From positions 17,669,314 through 17,733,313 of the forward strand of contig VZSR01003807.1 of the NCBI GenBank assembly GCA_013398615.1: DNA of 64,000 nt, read 5' to 3'. The stretch comes from Brachypodius melanocephalos (Eukaryota > Chordata > Aves > Passeriformes > Pycnonotidae). Every line of letters starts with the position of its first letter. Position 1 is the stretch's first letter. Positions 50,070 to 60,898 of the stretch are shown one piece after another. Under the pieces are notes generated by a model. It was not told where the DNA came from, made no database searches, and saw only the letters and a program-made list of their open reading frames with translations. Made by a program: the position numbers and the translations under genes.

Positions 50070-51206
50070 GATGCTTTTGCCAACCAAAAGCCACAAAACA
50101 TACATCATTGAGCGAAAAAAAGTGTTATACCAGATTCAAAAGGAAAACATGCAAGTGACATTAAATATGAAGAACAGAAGAAAAGTCAGGGTCAGTCCTG
50201 GAACCCTAAGTGAAATTTTTATTCCATTCCCATGTTTAGTGCTGTCTAGCCACACCCATTCTGGAGAACAGTAATGTATAGTTTTGGGCAGGGGGGCTGC
50301 AACCTCAAGTAGAACACCAAAGCCTACTCAAAAAACTTACGTGAAATCCTGCAAGACATATCAAAATCGGTACATCTTCTACAGTTAAATTAAAAAAAAT
50401 ACCCTCTGATCAAGAAAATGTGAAGATATTGGCTCTCTTTAGTCTACAAAGCAGGGGCCTCAGAGAAGCATTTACCAAGTGATGCAGCATGGACTGGTAA
50501 TTACTCCCTTGCCTCAGCCAATTCAGAAAAAACAAACTTTTACTAAATGTCAAGGTGAATCAAAAGCTGTGGGTGGAATTTATTTCTCAGGAAATTTTTT
50601 AAAACAAAACCATTGGGATAATTTTAAGTAAAAAGCATAAAGCAAACCTAATCAGTTCTCCAACGCTTACCCTTCCACAGGCTCCAAGGTCACTTCTTGT
50701 AATGTTTCATCTCCTGGAAAAGCCCTAATTTGACACCTAAGCATTTCAGTAGAGAAAATTTAGATATCAACCTGATTTCTTCTTTCAAAAAATATTTAGG
50801 AAGTGTTGATTCTACTCCAACGAAAAAAAACTTGACATGAAAAGATGACATTCCCTAGTACTAACATTCATTGCTATGTAAAATGGTGACACTAAAAAAA
50901 ATAAACATTCCTGAACATTTACAGAGGTGTCATTTCACTGCAGCAAAACAAACACTGCCTAAACTTGCTTTGTAAACTACAGCTCCCCTTACTTGAATTC
51001 CTTCCCAGTAATTCAGAGGAAATGTAATAACCCAGCTACTGCTAATGTTGCCTTTCCATTGGCACAAATCAAGCACAAAAAAACATTTTGGTGTTATTTC
51101 TCTCACACCAAGTTAAAATATGTTAATTGACTATTTTGTAAACATCAACAATTCGTGGGAGCTGGACTATTCTCAAGCTGTTTGCAGGCTTAACACATAT
51201 GAATTA
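50068..51206. other. Intergenic DNA, no gene seen
   Basis: AT-rich, with no repeat or gene recognised. Confidence 0.5.
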
Positions 51207-51625
51207 AATCATGGAATAAATTAGGTTGGAAAAGATCATGGAGTCCAACTACAAACACTGCCAAGCCCACCACTAAACCATGTTTTTAAACATCACATCT
51301 GCAAGTCTTTTAACTGCCTCCAGGACTGCTGCTTCCACCTCTTCCCTGGGCAGCCTGCTCCAATGCCTGAGCATATTTCCTAATATCCAGTCTAAACCTC
51401 CCGAGGCCATTTTCTCTTAACCTGTTACTTTCTGCTTTGGAGAAGAGACCCCCACCTCTTTAAAACCTTCTTTAAGATGGTTGTAGAGTGGCATGGTTCC
51501 CCCACAAGCCTCCTCCAGGTTAAAAAACCCCAGCTTCCTAACTGGCTCCAGACCCTTCACAAGATTTGCCACCCTCCTTTGGACAAACTCCAGAACCTTA
51601 AGGTCTGTTTTCCAAGAATATGCAT
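51207..51625 (-). mobile_element. CR1 LINE 3' fragment, inverted
   Basis: On the plus strand it runs from a decayed tail (aatcatggaataaattaggt) through ggaaaagatcatggagtcca, ccaagcccaccactaaacca, cttccctgggcagcctgctc and caatgcctgagcatatttcc to cagaaccttaaggtctg. This is an almost collinear reverse complement of the last 420 bp of an avian CR1. It is 5'-truncated and lies about 1.1 kb downstream of the RPS12 poly(A) site. Confidence 0.93.
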
Positions 51626-52717
51626 AAAGTTCAGCAAAAGGATATAGACCTCACAGATTTGAACAGGTGACTTTATTGAGTGCACCTGAAAATGTTACTA
51701 CAGAAATCTTTTTAACAACCCAAGTCACCCAGACCTATCTAGCACCAAGTAGCAGGGCTAAAACTGTAAAACCCTTCAAGAGCCTAAAGAGGAGCTGTAA
51801 GAAAAGTGCATCAAGCCCAGCTGGAGAAGATGCCTGCCCTCACTCTTACACTTATGACTAGGGATATCAAAACAAGTTACAAACCACAACTATAATTTAA
51901 ATTGAAGAGCCTGAAAACAGATAAACATTCCAATAGTGCAAATCCTTATGACTCACTCCACTTAAGTGCTACTCTGCAGAAAATTTAAGACACAAGACTT
52001 GCAGGAGGGAGAAACAAATCACACCTCCTAGTCTGAATCCCTCACTTTTAAAAAACAGATAAAGCCGTTCTGATCAATTAACTACTACAGAAACCAAAAC
52101 ACTGGGCAAGTTCCCTTAAACTCTGACTCATCTGAGCAAATGAGAATTCAACTACTTGGCTACGCTACCTACTCAGAACTACAGAATCAGATCTACAAGT
52201 GCATGGCAATACTATTTAGAAAATGTTATCATTCATAACTTGAGGCAGAGGAACAAAGAAAACATCTTGTGCCCAGTAAATTCCCTGGAGAAATTAAGAA
52301 ATCATTTTCAGAAATCCTCAACATCTCAGAAGACTTGGAAAACAGTTAAGGCTGTTTTTACTTGTCTCAGCAGACGGACCCAAATTTTTATCACAGAGGC
52401 AGCAATATTTCAGACATATTATTCAAAATCCTAGAAAAACAAACAAAAGCCATACCAAGCAAAGACAGCAATAAACTATCTGCATCCCTGCAACTTGAAT
52501 CTGTGCCATGTTCTAGCTGTTAACTTCTGGGGTAGAAGCAGGAAACAGATTTACCCTAAAACAGGAATGGCAGGGGTCCCCACAATTTTTTTAGCAAACT
52601 GACACAGTTAAGTTACTAATAAACTACATCAACATTTGCAAAGTTTTTGCATCTTCAGATGCTATCCTTTGCAACTCAAAACAACTGTTCCACAGACACC
52701 AAATCAATCACACAAAC
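51626..52717. other. RPS12 downstream flank
   Basis: No gene recognised. The GT-rich sequence just past the poly(A) signal (minus strand ctactgtttgtgtgatt) is the expected downstream cleavage element. Confidence 0.5.
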
Positions 52718-52746
52718 AGTAGACTGGTTCAAAATTTATTTGTCAT
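52718..52746 (-). terminator. RPS12: RPS12 3'UTR and poly(A) signal
   Basis: The 3'UTR is very short, as in other ribosomal protein genes. Minus-strand AATAAA lies at 52740-52735, only a few bases after the stop, and a second AATAAA overlaps the stop codon itself (52751-52746). The cleavage site at about 52718 is estimated from the usual 15-25 nt spacing and the GT-rich downstream stretch. Confidence 0.8.
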
Positions 52747-52809
52747 TTATTTCTTGCACTTGAAGTACTCTTCGATGACATCTTTGGCCTGAGATTCCTT
52801 GCCATAGTC
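52747..52809 (-). CDS. RPS12: RPS12 exon 6, coding part (residues 113-132)
   Basis: Acceptor TTACAG|GAC at 52810; the exon starts in phase 0 with DYGKES and ends CKK-TAA (stop at 52749-52747). Confidence 0.97.
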   Translation of the reverse strand, partial: DYGKESQAKDVIEEYFKCKK

Positions 52810-55800
52810 CTGTAACACAAAATAACCCATTATTAACACACAGACCCATCCTAAATTTTATAAACTGTTTTTCGCAAGCACAAATGGGATTCTGACACTT
52901 TTCCACAAGGAATTCCCAAAATTCCACATAAGTAAGCTCAAGCACTTTGCCCGTTTTTCCCGTTATTTAATAAAGCTATTTTAAGAAAGTACTGTTCTAC
53001 TACATTCAAATGTAACATCCATTGATAGGGATGCAAACAAAATTTTTCTGCTTAAAGAAACTCAAGTAAAAAAGTAGCCTAAATATAAAATGCATGCAGA
53101 AGACACTAGTCTTGATTGTAAAGATGTAGCCATCTCTTGGGACCTCAGAGACCACAAAGTCTTCAAGGCTCGTACTGTGGCTTTACTTTGCCAGTGTTAT
53201 TGTGAAACAAGCCCCGCAAAACATTTTTAAGTTGAGGGGACACATTAAACTGGCTTTTTTTTTCTGAAGCAAAGCTTCCTATCTTCTAGGTAGGCCTTGC
53301 CTTTTAATGATTACTGACAGCTGGGCATAGATACTTCGAGGACACAACCATTAACTCACAACATGTACATGAGTAAATAAACGTGATAGGGACTATAAAG
53401 CAGGAAAGCAACTTATGTTCACTATCCACAATATAAAACTGCTAAAAAAATTTAGGACACGTATTTAATGGTTCCTTGTCTAAAGCAGCCTTTGGTTTAC
53501 TATTAATTTTCAGAAGTCAAGAAATAAAGTCATAATTAGCAATCTTACTTTGACAACCACACAGCTGCAGCCCACCACTTTGCGAGGTTTTCCTTCTCTG
53601 TCGATCTTGCAGAGACCCACCCATTCGCCCAGCTTCTTGTTGTCATCAACCTGTGCAGAGCACATTACACCACATGAGAACCTGCCATTTGTGGCACACG
53701 TGGCTCCAGCCCAGAAGCCGCTGTACTGTCAGAAGCATTGGGTAACGGATGGCTGCTTTCCTCACAGGCATCAGCAGAGGGAGCCAAAGTATCATCATTG
53801 TACAGCTTGAGCCTCTCTGGAGTCACTGAATGCTCCTCCTGCCCTCCACTCCCAGCAATAATCCTACTTTTTATGACACAGGACACCAGAATTCACTTTA
53901 ACTGTGCAAAATAACCAATCCACACCCTTGCCATTCACATCCACAGGTCTTGTACTTGGAAAAATGGCAATCACACAGAACTAGAACAATTTGCTGCTAT
54001 GGGAAGCTCTGCCTAGGTAAGCCATACACAGAACTACAAGTGTTCAGCTCTCTACATGCTGAATCAAGCAGCATAACTGTTCCAAACTTTTGTCTCATGT
54101 TGACACTCACCTTTATTAAGTTGATCTGATGTTCTGCACAGAGCGCTTCAACTAATTTTACATATGTGGGTTCATCACAGTTTGAAGCCAGAACACAGAG
54201 ATGGGCTTGGCGTCTGAAAAAAGTGAGAACTGACAGATGTTACTTCAGACACTAATTGAAGTTTCTTGATAATCAAAACAAACAAACAAAAAAATTGAAT
54301 TTAGCACATGCATTTCTAGAGAACCACTTTTTAACTTTTGGTTAGGAGACACCATAAGCTTTTGAAATACTGAATTTACTTTTGATTTGTCGTTTTCTGT
54401 GTTTTTCATAGATACATTACAAGCTACTCATATATTGTTAGCTTTATCCTCAGATTCTATTCCTGTTTTGAAAGCTTCTAAAAATGCCACTAAATTCTCA
54501 GCCATTGGAAAAAGGTCTGATGACTGGATAAACACCAGGTCCCCTACAGAACTGTAATTGTTACAAAGCAATTAAGTTACACGTCACTTATTCTTATTTA
54601 CCACAAATTACAGTAATTTAACATTAGAACTGTAATTACAAAAAGCTTTAACTTTTTTGTCAAGGTGTTGTAAGTTCTTCAAAACAATTTTTTCTACTTA
54701 CTTTCAGAGAAGCTGTTATGACAAGTCCCCAATTCTAATTAGGATCTTTGTATACTGTGGTACAATGTTAAGATACCAAATGGATACCTGACAACAGAGA
54801 GAGCTCAGTAGGTCTTCTATGCTTAACCTACTGCAATGTGACCTCTGCAAACAAAGTCAGTTTTCCCTAGAAAGACCTTCTTCATCAGGACTATCACCAG
54901 AATGCCAGAAACGTTTCCAGGCAAGATCCATCACACACAAATGCATACAAAGCTCACACACACCATCCTTTGAACACACAACGTGTAAAGCTGTAGCTGA
55001 ACTCGAAGAACTCATACAAACCGGCTGTCAGTCACGTAAGTTGACTTTCTCTGCCCTTGTTTAGTGCTTTGTCCCAGTGGTTTCAGCATACAGGTTTGTC
55101 AGACAGCAGTTATCACTCACAGGAGTGAAGGGGTATCCGACTAACTGTGAAGTCATCACCCAAACACTGTAGCTTTATATCTAAGCAGACTTTTTTTGCC
55201 AGGCAAGTATGCATTTGCTATAAACACACACATATACAGGTGTGTATACATACCTATGTATACAGATATATTTTGCCCTACAGAAGACCATAATTAATTA
55301 CCCAATCACTGGCGCATAAGTTCAATATTGTTTCAATACTGCACCTTGACAATTTATTTACTGTTGCACCATACAAAAGATAAGAAAGCTATGAATTTAA
55401 GGCTTTTTCATAAAAACGAATTTAACTCTTCCAAGAAAAGTCTGGAATACATACTAATCTGATTAAAATCTCAAAAACTTTGAGAATACTTTATTACTTC
55501 TTAAAACATAAGGTTCTTGAGACCCAGATTTTCATAGCTACACACAGCAAGCATTACTCCATTTTCTTTACAAAAGCCATACATCCACATGAACACTCGA
55601 TGAAACTGGTCCCACAAATTGACAGAATCGAATACACTAAACACTGCTGTACTTGAATCATCGAATGTAGCTCCTGTATTTAAAGATTTTATTTTAAGGT
55701 CCCAAAAGATAAAAAATTACTGAAAGTAAACTATAGTCTTGTGTTAGTTTTAAATCGAACACCTGGACAAAATGGCCACTGCAGGTGTTCAACATACCTC

Positions 55801-56408
55801 ACCACAAGGTCTCACGCAATTTTACTATTCACAGTAGAGAAACTGCTGACACCACTTACTTGTCCAAGGCTTTGGCTGCTTCACGGATACCGCGAGCAAG
55901 GCCATCGTGGATAAGTGCGGTCTTCAGCACTTCTTGCAGAGCGGTGTTAACATCCATTACACCTCCAGCAGTAATGCTAAAGAGAAGACAACACCATGTT
56001 CTGATCGTGTCAACAACTTTTAACTAAAAGCAAAAGCTTCCTGTTCACCTGCAAGCATCCGGCCATTTAAAAAGTACAGAATCAAAGCAAGTTAAAACAC
56101 TAAGCCAAAGGAAGAACTGACGAAGGACAAACTTAAAAGAAGCTCAGGCATTGAATCCTACTGGCAAGCCACCGGGCCACGCTGCCTCCATGCTCCTTTG
56201 GGGAGGAGAGGACGCCATGCGCGCAGCGGCCCTGCCAAGCGGACCCTGCGCCCATCTCCCGGCCTGCAGGAAGCACGCAGCAGCACCGCGCCGGGGCCTG
56301 CACACACGGCACAGCCAGAGCTCCCAAGCCTGACACGCAACGGAGCGACCCGGCCCCTCCGCCCGCCGCCCCCGACGGCCCCGGCCCTGCTCACCCTTCC
56401 TCGGCCAT
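52747..56408 (-). CDS. RPS12: 40S ribosomal protein S12 (eS12), complete, five coding exons
   Basis: Structural protein of the 40S subunit (eS12, L7Ae-like fold), acting in cytoplasmic translation. Coding exons on the minus strand are 56395-56408, 55860-55976, 54111-54213, 53549-53650 and 52747-52809, all with GT-AG introns. They sum to 399 nt, giving 132 residues plus stop, equal to the length of the mammalian protein. The translation begins MAEEG, has the conserved [39 protein letters not shown] and [14 protein letters not shown] blocks, and ends EEYFKCKK. Compared with the human protein as I remember it, two residues differ: Thr for Ala at 7 and Thr for Met at 60. Three introns carry snoRNAs, as in mammals. 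No frameshift or stop interrupts it, and the introns and promoter rule out a retrocopy. Confidence 0.98.
53114..53220 (-). ncRNA. SNORA33: H/ACA-box snoRNA candidate, SNORA33 position
   Basis: Intron 5 of RPS12, minus strand. A 5' hairpin is closed by GGCTTGT pairing with ACGAGCC (one G-U). A 3' hairpin is closed by AAGA/TCTT and TGTGG/CTACA with an inner TCTCT/AGAGA stem. ACA follows immediately and is exactly three bases (ATC) from the proposed 3' end, as the H/ACA rule requires. The hinge (H box) is poor and 107 nt is somewhat short for the family, so the 5' end may extend further. Mammalian RPS12 has SNORA33 in this place. The fold was done by eye. Confidence 0.6.
53549..53650 (-). CDS. 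RPS12: RPS12 exon 5 (residues 79-112)
   Basis: 102 nt, phase 0 at both ends. Acceptor GCACAG|GTT and donor AAA|GTAAGA. It encodes [14 protein letters not shown] and on to CVVVK. Confidence 0.97.
53720..53806 (-). ncRNA. SNORD100: C/D-box snoRNA SNORD100
   Basis: Intron 4 of RPS12, minus strand. Terminal stem GCTGTAC/GTACAGC (7 bp, perfect), C box ATGATGA (53798-53792), D box CTGA (53732-53729) and internal D' box CTGA (53774-53771). The ten bases GGCTCCCTCT before D' are complementary to AGAGGGAGCC of 18S rRNA. Counting five bases from D' places the methylated nucleotide on G436 (human numbering), the site assigned to SNORD100. Pairing and position in the host gene agree. Confidence 0.9.
54111..54213 (-). 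CDS. RPS12: RPS12 exon 4 (residues 44-78)
   Basis: 103 nt. Acceptor TTTCAG|A, whose first base completes Lys44; donor AAG|GTGAGT. It encodes [19 protein letters not shown] and on to NLIK. Thr60 is where mammals have Met. Confidence 0.97.
55094..55165 (-). ncRNA. SNORD101: C/D-box snoRNA, SNORD101 position
   Basis: Intron 3 of RPS12, minus strand. Terminal stem GTTTG/CAAAC, C box GTGATGA (55159-55153), D box CTGA (55102-55099) and a likely C' box GTGATAA inside. At 72 nt it has the usual C/D size. Mammalian RPS12 carries SNORD101 upstream of SNORD100. I could not assign an rRNA target, in line with its description as an orphan guide. Confidence 0.8.
55860..55976 (-). CDS. RPS12: RPS12 exon 3 (residues 5-44)
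   Basis: 117 nt. Acceptor TTTAG|C completes Gly5; donor GACAA|GTAAGT splits Lys44. It encodes [18 protein letters not shown] and on to AKALDK. Residue 7 is Thr. Confidence 0.97.
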
Positions 56409-56446
56409 GGCGCTCTCGGTGGGTGCGGTCCCCGCCTGGGTTCCTA
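56395..56446 (-). CDS. RPS12: RPS12 exon 2 with start codon
   Basis: The coding part is 56395-56408 (MAEEG, the last codon split); the ATG at 56408 sits in a good context (AGCGCCATGG). The rest is 5'UTR, starting after TTTACAG| at 56447. Donor GAAGG|GTGAGC. Confidence 0.93.
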
Positions 56447-56585
56447 CTGTAAATACAGACACAGGCCGCCCCGGTGAGCGGCGCCGGCCGCCCCGGGGCC
56501 CCCGCCCGGCCCGCTCCCGCCGCGATGCCCCGAGGGCCGGGGGGATCCCGCCCGGCCGGGCCCCGGCGCCATGGCGGACACTCAC

Positions 56586-56620
56586 CCGGCACCACCGCGC
56601 GCCGCTGCGCAGAGAGGAGG
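56586..56620 (-). promoter_or_regulatory. RPS12: RPS12 exon 1 (5'UTR) with 5'TOP start
   Basis: The minus-strand pyrimidine tract CCTCCTCTCT (56620-56611) lies about 26-35 nt below the TATA-like box and fits a 5' terminal oligopyrimidine start, the hallmark of ribosomal protein mRNAs and the basis of mTOR-linked translational control. The exon ends at CCGG|GTGAGT (56586). The exact start base cannot be fixed by reading. Confidence 0.8.
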
Positions 56621-56640
56621 CGTGATCTCCGCCGCGCGCT

Positions 56641-56646
56641 CTTATA
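56641..56646 (-). promoter_or_regulatory. RPS12: RPS12 TATA-like box in CpG island
   Basis: Minus-strand TATAAG (56646-56641) sits about 26-35 nt upstream of the TOP tract, within a CpG island spanning roughly 56200-56710. GC-rich frames on both strands here (up to 202 codons) are composition artefacts. Confidence 0.75.
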
Positions 56647-59600
56647 GCGCCACAGGACCCCGGAGCGCGTGCGCGTGCGCGCCGGGGCTGTCCACCGCGG
56701 TGCCTGATCTTCGGATTGCACGCTCCGCGTCCAGGGAGAGGGAGATTTGTGCAAGGTTGAAACCAACAGCTGGGAAGTGGTGTGAAACAGAAATTAAAGG
56801 AGGAAACTGAATAGCTGTAAGCAATAGCTGCAAATGGCTTTATCAAATACTGTATGGGAGATACATCTGCTGTTATCAATGACTGACCCCAGCAGTCACA
56901 GCAGAGGCCCGTCCTCGGTGAGGATTTTAAAAAGCCTCACAAGAATGTAATTTTGCTATTTTCCAGGGAAAGGATGGTGCAAATTAAGTCTCCAAAGGAC
57001 AACTGTCACCCAAGAGGTTCCATAAAAAGGAACACTGTGCTTCTAATGGAAAAAAAGCCCCACTTCTAAGTGCTTAAAGTATCCATTTGATTTGGGGGAG
57101 CAGCCTCTGGGGAGGAAAACCAACTGTGACAGCTGGACAGGAGTCACCTAGGGGTGGATCACCAGCCAGGGCTCACCTGGGCTGCTTCCCTAGGGCAGGA
57201 AGTGCACCTGGTGCTGCCAAAGTGGCCTGGCCTCACCTGGCACCATCCCTCTGTTTCTGGCAGCCAGGAGATGGGGAGCATGGGGAAAACACCCTAATTC
57301 CCCTCTCTCAGCAGGTCACAACACTGAACTGTAGAGTGGAAACCTCCTAAGTGTGACTGCTCACCCCTGCTCCCATCACACACACACAGGTGATTCAGCT
57401 GATGGCGAGTGCAGCACGGCCACCGCACTGCAACCTGTTCCTTGCTCAGGTGCTGTCTGACATGGGGCTTTGTCCATCCCAGCTGCTTTAGACTGGATGA
57501 CTTGCTTGTTGGGTACTCTACGCGTCACTATCTTTGTAAAAAGTACATAGTGACAAAATTCTTAGAAAAGAAATAGGTAACAAACATCGATAGCCATGGT
57601 TTGTGGCTAGTGCAGTCAAATACATTTGTCACCAGCGTTGTCAGCCACCTTTTCCACCACCTTTTCCATATGTTCTTCCTTGGTCTTCCTGGTGTTGCCA
57701 AGCAGCAGGATGTAGGCTAAATACAGGTAGGGAAAAGACACTATGCACAAAGTGACTCACTGGAGCTGGTCAGGGCAGAGGAGGACAGAGAGGAAAAGTG
57801 GAACCTGCTCAGCCATCTCAGAGCTGCCCCACACGCCCCCAGGTCAGGCAGCACAGCCTTTCGGAGCCTGACTGGGGGAAAGGCTGGGCTGGGGGCTGCG
57901 GCACTTTCAGGATCCAGCTGTGAGACACAGCTCATGTCAACTCTGAGGCAGTCATGTACACTTACACTACAGAGGTCTAGGAAGGGCAGAAGCAAACCCC
58001 TGAGCAAGTCATGGAGAGAGAAGCACAGTATGGGGGCTGTCCTCTCCCTGCAAGCTGAGCTACCAAGGACAAAGTGGGTAGGAACAACAGTGACCACTGC
58101 TAACATGGGCAGCCTCTGAGATGCATTTGGCACCTCCAATGCTGCCATATGTTGCTTGAACTGTAACTCCTGTTGCAATACCCTGGTGTGTTGCAACCAC
58201 TGCAGTCCCAACACAGATATTCTAATTTAGTAGCTCCTGTGGGACATGTTGTCCTGACTTCTTCCCTCATTCTTCCACAAGAAGTGGGAACATGTAATTT
58301 CGTTTGTACTGCTCAGAAAACATGCAAGCACATACAAATAATACTGCCCACTTTTTTCCCCATCTCTTCAGGGAAAAATGTTTTTGCCTGTATCCATGTG
58401 TCACTTAATCTTCTTGTGTCCTTGAAAAGCTCCAAAGGCACCTTATCTGTAGAGTAGTTTTTGTACTGACTTCATGGAACAGTATACCATTATCTCCCCT
58501 AAAGGTCTTGAAAGGATAAGAAGTCTGTATGCAGCCTAAGACACATCAATATCTCCAGGAAGTGCTATATAAGTTCAGCCCAGGAGATGGAAGTATGCAC
58601 ATCTGAAAGCTTTGTATTACAGTACAAATGATAATAACAGTCTAATAAAGTATATAAAAAAGTATAATATTCTAGCAGCAGAACACTGAAAAGCAGTTTT
58701 CCTGGAACACTTGCAAGAAAACAAAGCTGTACTGAGATAAAAGTTATGTATGAGAGAGGAGGTTTTCATTGGCACTGAACTCTGTGTAGAAATGTTGATA
58801 GAGCCCAGTAGGAGTCTTTTATTTTTGTCTAATAACTATTGAAAGAGTGTGATCGTGTTGGAAGGTCCACTTCATTGCACAGTGTGAGCTCAGTGTTCAT
58901 GTGGGTGTTCTGCATGCTGTTGGTACTACTCCACCTGCTCCACCTTTCTGTCCTAGTTTCTTAAGCTCTGCATTTTCCCTTGGCCTTATGTTCATTGAGC
59001 ACCCTGCAGTTCAAACACTGGCATACGGCCATGGGGAATGACATGTTTAAGCCAAGGATTGCAGTCCAGTGCTAAAAATATTTCTAGTGCACTTGAGGCT
59101 GGGTGAGTGGTGTAATGAGAGTACTAGAAAATGAGGAGCTGCCATATGCAGGGCAAGAGCCTCCTTGGTTCTAAAGGGCTGAGGTGGTGCCAGTGCAGAT
59201 GCTGACCTGCAGCTTTACTGAGCAGCCAGCCCCAGCAGAGGAACATGGCCCTCTCAAAATCTGATTATATTACAAACAGCATAACATGCTACCTGTACAC
59301 TTGGATTTGGGGAGAGGAAGACAAGCTGCTGTCACATGGCATTCAAGAATTTTGGTTCTCTCCAGCCTGCTGTTCTGAGTGATCCATTTGCATTCACCAT
59401 CTTGCTGCATATATTTAAAAATCCTTTTGTTATAGCTACTACCATTTGCACTTGCCGTTCAGTTCCTTGATTCTTCCTGACTGTCTCCCTTTCCAGGCTG
59501 GCAGCCTTCCTTTCTTTTTCCACTCTGATAGAAATGGGAACTGAACTTTTTCAGAAGAGCAGTTCTGCGGTTCACTCTTGTCTCAGCCATCCTCTTCCTG

Positions 59601-60600
59601 CTTCTTTTCCCCATTATCTCTCCTTGTCTTTTGCTCTGGTAACATTATCTTCCTCTTGTACTCACCCTGGCAACCACAACCCATATATTCTTCAAAATGT
59701 CAGACTTCGGGGATAGTTTAAATGCCATATTGTAAATTGTGGAGACTCAGGAACTGAGTTTAGACAGTGAAACAATGTGGTGAGGCAGCCACATAGGCAG
59801 ACGAAAGCATCAGGTATTGCAAACTCCCAAGAGAGGTCCATGACACTGCTGAACTCTGAACAATAAGTTCTGATTTCAGTTCTGAACAATCCTTGCAAAA
59901 ACTAACTTTCATCTCACATCTGTCTCTAGAAATACAAAACACGGGCATGTGCAATAAATAAATGTCATAGGATAGAATTATCTCATTTTCTTTGCAAAAC
60001 AGAAATGATTCCTCAGTCTTGTGGAAAATCAAGCTGGAAGCCTTCTTGTTCTATATTCACAGAAGTTCTGCTCACCAGCCCAGAGAGAAGAGATCTGTAC
60101 TTCCAAGTACCTCCAGATGTAGAAAAGAACAGCCACCCATGTGCAAGAGATGTCTGTGTCAAATTTCAAGTACTTGGAGAAATTATGGAGCGATCATTCT
60201 GGAGTTTCAGAGAGAGGACAAGCTATGGTATTTCAATACCAATTTGAAATTAACTAAGGCCTTGATTCATGATAGCTGAACAGAACAGTTTGCTGGTTAC
60301 TGTTGCCTTCCACAGATTTTGCATGAGACGCTAAAAGCATGTGGTTATCATGTGGTCACACTGGAGTAATTTTAAACTATTTCCCAATAGAATTGTGCAG
60401 CTGCTGAAAAAAAAAATACTAATATGATGTAAATATGCACTCAGGATTTTCTTGATTGCAATGCAAGTCTTTCTAAGATCCTTACAACTATACAGAGCAA
60501 TAGTAGGGAATATATATTTCCACATGTGCTGAGCATTTCATAATGTCCTGAATATCCATGAAGGAAGCTACTCTTAATGCAATTGTGCTTCATGTAAAAA

Positions 60601-60622
60601 CCACAAGGTTTTTACCTTGTGG
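60601..60622. repeat. Perfect 8-bp hairpin
   Basis: CCACAAGG and CCTTGTGG flank TTTTTA. Seen directly; no function assigned. Confidence 0.85.
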
Positions 60623-60774
60623 ACATAAGCCATGAATTTGACTCTATGTCCACTATTTATAGAAGACTAGCACTCTAAGCCTTGAATTCTACATACAGTT
60701 TGGGATCTGAAAGAAAAAAATACATGTTATTAAAGTTGTTGCAGGTGTGACATAAGCAAGTAAGGCTTGTATAC

Positions 60775-60775
<1 letters not shown>

Positions 60776-60811
<36 letters not shown>

Positions 60812-60830
60812 TATATATATATATTTATTA
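60776..60830. repeat. (TA)n microsatellite
   Basis: Alternating TA with one short interruption (tgtatatt). Confidence 0.95.
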
Positions 60831-60898
60831 GACTTGATAAACTGTTGTAATAGGCTGGTAACAGGTCCTGGTTCAAAGTATTAGCAAGTATTTTTAGC

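Larger units (their letters stand above)
56711..60898. other. RPS12-SLC18B1 intergenic region, left part
   Basis: No gene recognised. A modestly GC-rich part at 57080-58200 gives a 157-codon minus-strand frame (57741-58214) with no domain. A TA microsatellite lies near the right end. Confidence 0.5.

Noticed and set aside
1..52700. Coding exons of EYA4
   Set aside because: No block of the EYA domain or the Tyr/Ser-rich N-terminal region was found in any frame; EYA4 should lie further left.
56158..56766. 202-residue Arg/Gly/Ala-rich frame on the minus strand
   Set aside because: It overlaps the RPS12 promoter, exons 1-2 and intron 1; long only because the CpG island lacks AT-rich stop codons.
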